A stretch of DNA of 64,000 bases from JBBCJM01 sp037190175 (GTDB lineage: Bacteria; Pseudomonadota; Alphaproteobacteria; Rhodobacterales; Rhodobacteraceae), in contig JBBCJM010000178.1 in assembly GCA_037190175.1 (NCBI GenBank), positions 1 through 64,000 on the forward strand. The letters are read 5' to 3'. This document shows positions 59,777-64,000 of this stretch, piece by piece; the first letter of the stretch is position 1, and the number at the start of each line of letters is the position of its first letter. The translations under genes were made by a program, and so were the position numbers. The notes below the pieces were generated by a model. The model had not been told where the DNA came from and ran no database searches. It worked only from the letters and a program-made list of their open reading frames with translations.

Positions 59777-60411
59777 TCCCCGACGACAAGGTCCTGACCG
59801 AGGCGGGCCTGGCGCCCGAGGGGCGGGGCCGCGTGCTGGCCATCGCCTGCGGGGCCTTGGCGCACGAGGTGCTGGCGCTGAAGCGGCTGAACCGCTGGGG
59901 CCATTTCGACCTGCAATGCCTGCCCGCCAACCTGCACCTCTGGCCCGACCGCATCACCGCCGCGGTGGCCGAGGCGGTGGAGCGGCACCGCGACAGCTAC
60001 GAGACCATCCTGATCCTCTATGCCGATTGCGGCACCGGCGGGGAACTGGCGCGCAAGTGCCGCGAGCTGGGGGTCGAGATGGTCGAGGGCCCGCATTGCT
60101 ATTCCTTCTTCGACGGCAACGCGGGTTTCGCCGAGCGGCAGGACGCGGAGTTCACCGCCTTCTTCCTGACCGACTTCCTGGTGCGGCAGTTCGACGCCTT
60201 CGTCTGGCGCCCCATGGGGCTGGACCGCCACCCCGAGCTGCGCGACATGCTGTTCGGCAATTACGAGAAGCTGATCTACCTGGCGCAGGTGGACGACCCC
60301 GCTTTGGACGCGCTGGCGCAGGACCATGCCCGCCGGCTGGGGCTGGCCTATGAGCGGCGGGTGACCGGCTATGGCGACCTGGCGGGGTTCCTGCGGCTAA
60401 GGCTGGGCTGA
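59773..60411 (+). CDS. DUF1638 protein
   Basis: A 212-residue protein of DUF1638, found almost always next to corrinoid methyltransferase genes. Conserved elements: IACGALAHEVLAL, CLPANLHLWPDRI, ILYADCGTGGEL and GPHCYSFFDGN. The cysteines (near residues 26, 49, 83, 94, 108) could bind a cofactor or metal. Start is GTG 59773 overlapping the upstream stop (GTGA). Its stop overlaps the next ATG (TGATG). Biochemical role unknown; a chaperone or reactivation function for the corrinoid protein is plausible. Confidence 0.85.
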   Translation: MIPDDKVLTEAGLAPEGRGRVLAIACGALAHEVLALKRLNRWGHFDLQCLPANLHLWPDRITAAVAEAVERHRDSYETILILYADCGTGGELARKCRELGVEMVEGPHCYSFFDGNAGFAERQDAEFTAFFLTDFLVRQFDAFVWRPMGLDRHPELRDMLFGNYEKLIYLAQVDDPALDALAQDHARRLGLAYERRVTGYGDLAGFLRLRLG

Positions 60412-61778
60412 TGGCACGCGACGGCGCATGGACGGAACTCGCGGCGCTGCTGGGCGAGCGTTTCTCGCGCGCCGAGGCGGTGCGGGGGCATCACGCGCAG
60501 AGCGAAAGCTGGATCGCCAGCGGCCCGCCCGATGCCGTGGTCTTCCCCGAGAGCACCGCCGAGGTGGCCGGGGTCGCCCGCATCTGTTCGGCCCACGGGG
60601 TGCCGATGGTGGGCTGGGGCGCCGGCACCTCGCTGGAGGGCCACGCGCTGCCCCTGCAGGGCGGGGTGACGGTGGACTTCGCCCGCATGGACAAGGTGCT
60701 GGAGCTGCGGGCCGAGGACATGCGCGCGGTGGTCCAGCCCGGCATCACGCGGGAGCGGCTGAACGAGGAGCTGCGCGCCACCGGCCTCTTCTTCCCGGTC
60801 GATCCCGGGGCGAACGCCTCGCTGGGCGGGATGGCGGCGACGCGGGCCTCGGGCACCGCCGCGGTTCGCTATGGCACCATGCGCGACAACGTGCTGGCGC
60901 TGGAGGTCGTGCTGGCCGACGGCCGGGTGATCCGCACCGGCACGGCAGCGCCGAAATCCTCGGCCGGCTACGACCTGACCGGGCTTTTCGTGGGGTCCGA
61001 GGGCACGCTGGGCCTGATCACCGAGCTGACCCTGCGCCTGCGCGGCCAGCCCGAGGCGGTCTCGGCCGCCATCTGCGCCTTTCCCGGCATCGGGCCGGCG
61101 GTGGACTGCGTGGTGGAGACCATCCAGTCCGGCCTGCCGATGGCGCGGATCGAGTTCCTGGACGAGACCGCGGTGGCCGCCTGCGCCGCCTCGCTGGGTG
61201 AGACCTGGCCCGCCCTGCCCCACCTGCTGGTCGAATTCCACGGCTCGCCCGCCATGGTGGCCGAGCAGGCGCAGCGGTTCGGCCAGATCGCGGCGGAGCA
61301 TGGCAGCGAGGGCTTCCGCTGGAGCCATGCAGAGGAGGAACGCCGGCGGCTGTGGCGGATGCGGCACGGCGCCTATCACGCCTGCCTGGCGCTGCGCCCG
61401 GGGGCGACGGCGCTGGTGACGGACGTCTGCGTGCCGATCTCGCGGCTGGCGCAGGCGGTGGAGGAGACCCGGGCCGACCTGGGCACCAGCCCGATCCCCG
61501 GCCCGATCCTGGGCCATGTGGGCGACGGCAACTTCCACGCCATCCTGCTGGTCGATCCCGCGCGCCCGGAGGAGATCGCCGAGGCCAGGCGGCTGGCCGG
61601 CCGCATGGCCGAGCGGGCCCTGGCGCTGGGCGGCACGGTGACCGGCGAGCACGGGGTCGGGCTGGGCAAGCTCGGCTACATGCGGGCCGAGCATGGCGAG
61701 GGCTGGGAGGTCATGGCGGCGGTGAAGCGGGCGCTGGACCCGGCCGGGCTGATGAACCCGGGCAAGGTGGTCCCCTGA
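60411..61778 (+). CDS. FAD-linked D-lactate dehydrogenase-type oxidoreductase
   Basis: A 455-residue FAD-binding PCMH/VAO-family dehydrogenase (GlcD/Dld type). The FAD loop GWGAGTSLEGHALPLQGG and the segment DPGANASLGGMAATRASGT are typical, and the C-terminal HVGDGNFHAILLVDP and EHGVGLGKLGYM motifs hold the substrate and metal residues. It likely oxidises D-lactate or another 2-hydroxy acid and passes electrons to a cytochrome or quinone. Although its start overlaps the DUF1638 stop, a link to methyl transfer is not obvious. Confidence 0.88.
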   Translation: MARDGAWTELAALLGERFSRAEAVRGHHAQSESWIASGPPDAVVFPESTAEVAGVARICSAHGVPMVGWGAGTSLEGHALPLQGGVTVDFARMDKVLELRAEDMRAVVQPGITRERLNEELRATGLFFPVDPGANASLGGMAATRASGTAAVRYGTMRDNVLALEVVLADGRVIRTGTAAPKSSAGYDLTGLFVGSEGTLGLITELTLRLRGQPEAVSAAICAFPGIGPAVDCVVETIQSGLPMARIEFLDETAVAACAASLGETWPALPHLLVEFHGSPAMVAEQAQRFGQIAAEHGSEGFRWSHAEEERRRLWRMRHGAYHACLALRPGATALVTDVCVPISRLAQAVEETRADLGTSPIPGPILGHVGDGNFHAILLVDPARPEEIAEARRLAGRMAERALALGGTVTGEHGVGLGKLGYMRAEHGEGWEVMAAVKRALDPAGLMNPGKVVP

Positions 61779-61792
61779 ATCACCGCAAGACC

Positions 61793-61951
61793 CCCCTCCC
61801 CCATCCCCTCCCCACCAGGGGGAGGGGAGGCTCTCGGGCTGCAAAGGTTGCGCGGTAGCCAGGCGGGCGGCGACCATCCCCGACGCCGGCCGGAAGGCGC
61901 CTCCCCTCCCCCTGGTGGGGAGGGGATGGGGGAGGGGATGGGGGAGGGGGG
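61793..61951. repeat. 38-bp inverted repeat with 69-base spacer
   Basis: The arms at 61793-61830 and 61900-61937 are perfect inverted copies of a CCCCTCCCC-rich unit with a central CCACCAGG/CCTGGTGG. Each arm can also fold on itself. The right copy has an extra tandem ATGGGGGAGGGG. It lies between the lactate-dehydrogenase-type gene and the convergent DUF3563 gene and may terminate both. Confidence 0.85.
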
Positions 61952-61977
61952 CTAACCCCCGGCGCGCACCCCCGGAG

Positions 61978-62160
61978 TCACCGCGAAACCGGCAACCCGG
62001 CGAAGGACAGCGGCGCCGGCCGGAACAGCCCGCGGTCGATCTGCCGCTGGCGGTATTCCAGGTCGAAGCGGTCGGTCGCGGCCTCCAGATAGGCGCGCTC
62101 GCGCTCCTCCTCCGAGGGGATGCGCAGGCGGGCGAAGAGATGGCGCAGAGGTTCCAGCAT
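61978..62160 (-). CDS. DUF3563 small protein
   Basis: A 60-residue protein starting MLEPLRHLFARLRIPSEEERERAYLEAATDRFDLEYRQRQIDRGLF. The pattern of a short amphipathic N-terminus followed by EER.RAYL...D..DLE.R.R.ID matches DUF3563. Function unknown. The start at 62160 follows a GGAG-type sequence in its direction (CAGGAGTTGTCCC). Confidence 0.75.
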   Translation of the reverse strand: MLEPLRHLFARLRIPSEEERERAYLEAATDRFDLEYRQRQIDRGLFRPAPLSFAGLPVSR

Positions 62161-62267
62161 GGGACAACTCCTGTGGCGTTGTCCTCCCCGTGGCCCAAGA
62201 TAGCCCATGCCGCAGCGCAGAAAACCCGTATCGCGGCAGGCCCGCCATGCGCGGGGCGCATGGAACC

Positions 62268-63917
62268 TCACACCGCCAACAGCTCCCGCGCCGCGGCCCG
62301 GGCGGCCTCAGTGATCTCGTCGCCGGCCAGCATCCGGGCGATTTCCTCGACCCGTGCCGGGGCGTCCAGCGGCACCACCGTGGAGAGCGTCGCATCCGCC
62401 GCCACCCGCTTCTCCACCCGCCAGTGATGCGCGCCCATGGCGGCGACCTGCGGGGAATGGGTCACCACCAGCACCTGCGCTTCCCCGGCCAGCCGCGCCA
62501 GCCGGCGTCCCACCGCGGCGGCGGTGGCCCCGCCCACCCCGCGGTCGATCTCGTCGAAGATCATGGTCTGGCCGGGTTCCGTTCCCGCGAGGCACACCTT
62601 CAGCGCCAGCAGGAAGCGCGAGAGTTCTCCGCCCGAGGCGATGCGGTCCAGCGGCCCGGCCGGCGCGCCCGGGTTGGTGGCCACGGTGAAGCTGACCGCA
62701 TCGGCCCCTTCCGGCGCCGGTTCGGCGGGCTCCACCCGGGTGACGAAGCGCGCGCGGTCCAGCTTCAGCGCCGGCAGTTCGGCCGCCATCGCCTTGTCCA
62801 GCCGCCCCGCAGCCTCGCGCCGCGCCGCGCTCAGCACGGCGGCCGCCGCGGCATGGGCGGCCTCGGCCGCCTTCACCGCGGCCGCCCGCGCCGCCAGATC
62901 CGCGGCGCCCCCGTCCAGCGCCGCCAGCCTTGCCCGCAGCTCCGCCGCGAAGGCGCCCAGGTCGTCCGCCGCCACCCCGTGCTTGCGCGACAGCGCGCGC
63001 AGGGCGAACAGCCGTTCCTCCACCCGCTCCGCCTCGGCGGGGTCGAAGTCCAGCGCCTCGGCGACCTGTTGCACGCCCGCCAGCGCCTCGGACAGTTCCG
63101 CCATCGCCCGGGTCAGCGCCCCCAGCGCGGGGTCCAGGGTCGCCCCTTCCGGCAACCGGGCGGCGGCGCCTTCCAGCCAGCGGGCGGCTTCGGAGAGCAT
63201 CCGCTCCGCCCCCTCCTCGCCCAAAGCCTGTTCCGCCCGGGCCACGTCGCCCGCCACCCTCTGCGCCGCCTGGATCGCCCGGCGGCGGGTGTCCAGCGCG
63301 GCCTCCTCGCCGGGCTCGGGTGCCAGCCTGTCCAGTTCGGCCACCGCGTGGCGCAGGAAATCCTCCTCGCGCCGGGCGGCTTCCAGCGCCGCCTCGCCCT
63401 CGTCCAGCGCCTTGCGCGCGGCTTGCCATGCCGACCACGCCTCCCGCACCGCTGAAGTGTCCACCCCCGCGAAGGCATCGAGCAGCAGCCGGTGCCCGCG
63501 GGGATTGAGCAGCCCGCGGTCGTCGTGCTGGCCGTGCAGTTCCACCAGCACCTCGCCCAAGGCGCGCAGCACCTCGGCCCCCGCCCGGCGGTCGTTGACA
63601 TAACCCGTCTTGCGGCCGTCCGCGCCGACCACCCGGCGCAGCACCAGATCCTCGCCGCCCGTCAGCCCGGCTTCCTCCAGCACCGCCTGCGCCGGATGGC
63701 CCGGGGTCAGATCAAAGACCGCCTCCACCTCGCCCTGCGGTGCACCCGCGCGCACCACGTCGGCCCGGCCGCGCCAGCCCAGCACCAGACCCAAGGCGTC
63801 CAAGAGGATCGACTTGCCCGCCCCGGTCTCGCCGGTCAGCACGTTCAACCCCGGCCGGAACTCCAACCGCAGGCGGTCGATGATCAGGATGTCGCGGATG
63901 TCCAGCGAGCGCAGCAT
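62268..63917 (-). CDS. recN: DNA repair protein RecN
   Basis: RecN is an SMC-like ATPase that helps join DNA ends in double-strand break repair. The 549-residue protein has Walker A GETGAGKS at 29-36, long coiled-coil arms (about 160-360) and the C-terminal signature ASGGELSRFLLALK with Walker B IFDEIDRGVGG. It follows the probable bamD, the usual alphaproteobacterial order. Confidence 0.95.
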   Translation of the reverse strand: MLRSLDIRDILIIDRLRLEFRPGLNVLTGETGAGKSILLDALGLVLGWRGRADVVRAGAPQGEVEAVFDLTPGHPAQAVLEEAGLTGGEDLVLRRVVGADGRKTGYVNDRRAGAEVLRALGEVLVELHGQHDDRGLLNPRGHRLLLDAFAGVDTSAVREAWSAWQAARKALDEGEAALEAARREEDFLRHAVAELDRLAPEPGEEAALDTRRRAIQAAQRVAGDVARAEQALGEEGAERMLSEAARWLEGAAARLPEGATLDPALGALTRAMAELSEALAGVQQVAEALDFDPAEAERVEERLFALRALSRKHGVAADDLGAFAAELRARLAALDGGAADLAARAAAVKAAEAAHAAAAAVLSAARREAAGRLDKAMAAELPALKLDRARFVTRVEPAEPAPEGADAVSFTVATNPGAPAGPLDRIASGGELSRFLLALKVCLAGTEPGQTMIFDEIDRGVGGATAAAVGRRLARLAGEAQVLVVTHSPQVAAMGAHHWRVEKRVAADATLSTVVPLDAPARVEEIARMLAGDEITEAARAAARELLAV

Positions 63918-63944
63918 TCCATCACCCGGCGCCGCGCCGCGCGC

Positions 63945-64000
63945 TCACAGCCATTCGCCGCGGATCACCTGCCGGTAGACGCGCCGCAGCCAGCTGTCGC
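63945..64000 (-). CDS. bamD: 3' end of an outer-membrane assembly lipoprotein gene (probable bamD, partial)
   Basis: Only the last 17 codons are in the window (DSWLRRVYRQVIRGEWL then TGA). The identification rests on position: bamD lies directly upstream of recN in most Rhodobacteraceae. The residues alone are not diagnostic. Confidence 0.5.
   Translation of the reverse strand, partial: DSWLRRVYRQVIRGEWL

Noticed and set aside
61793..61951. Insertion sequence ends (terminal inverted repeats) around 69 bases
   Set aside because: The interior is too short for a transposase, no target duplication is evident, and each arm is itself a palindrome, so a termination or structural repeat fits better.

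Overview
The window is high-GC alphaproteobacterial DNA, and it looks like two genomes joined inside one gene. Positions 1 to about 6.4 kb carry Caulobacterales-type content: uvrA with an SOS box, a DUF3597 protein, a glutathione S-transferase and a multi-pass membrane protein. From about 6.5 kb to the end, gene content, gene order and dispersed repeats are those of a Rhodobacteraceae (Rhodobacter/Paracoccus-like) chromosome. The join falls in trmFO (5627-6970). Its first ~270 codons read like Caulobacter TrmFO and the remainder like Rhodobacteraceae TrmFO, so either an assembly chimera or homologous recombination is possible.

Layout of the Rhodobacteraceae part. 6.9-9.1 kb: gluQ, hisI, an IscU/SufU-like scaffold gene and a 40-codon single-span membrane protein preceded by a perfect LexA box. 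9.2-15.4 kb: the phosphate operon pstS-pstC-pstA-pstB-phoU-phoB on the minus strand, with a Pho box. 15.6-16 kb: a gdx/sugE guanidinium exporter behind a mini-ykkC (guanidine-II) riboswitch. 16-21.8 kb: the protocatechuate operon pcaD-C-H-G, a beta-keto acid cleavage enzyme (BKACE) and pcaB, with divergent LysR gene pcaQ. 21.8-24.8 kb: ndk, a glycine-oxidase-type flavoprotein and an argE-type deacylase. 25-31 kb: a complete oligopeptide/dipeptide-type ABC transporter. 31-42 kb: a GNAT acetyltransferase, DUF3422, pntAB transhydrogenase, L,D-transpeptidase, DUF305, a class-I amidotransferase-like hydrolase, flavodoxin, a MATE exporter and D-lyxose isomerase.

42-53 kb is a unidirectional minus-strand cassette: hutF, hutC, two dimethylglycine/sarcosine-dehydrogenase-type flavoproteins, an isocitrate-lyase/PEP-mutase-family enzyme, a non-pyrrolysine MttB-type methyltransferase and an aldehyde dehydrogenase. 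One corrinoid-type demethylase plus two FAD/folate-type N-demethylases is the set needed to strip a trimethylammonium compound. Similar operator-like sites lie before hutF and before the first flavoprotein gene. A second methyl-transfer locus at 54-60 kb holds a betaine-homocysteine methyltransferase homologue, a corrinoid protein, a small membrane protein and DUF1638. The window closes with a D-lactate-dehydrogenase-type flavoprotein, DUF3563, recN and the end of a probable bamD.

No tRNA, rRNA, CRISPR array, insertion sequence or phage gene was recognised. Several families of short palindromic repeats sit between genes in the Rhodobacteraceae part. Some supply stop codons or run into coding frames. 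None was noticed in the first 6.4 kb.
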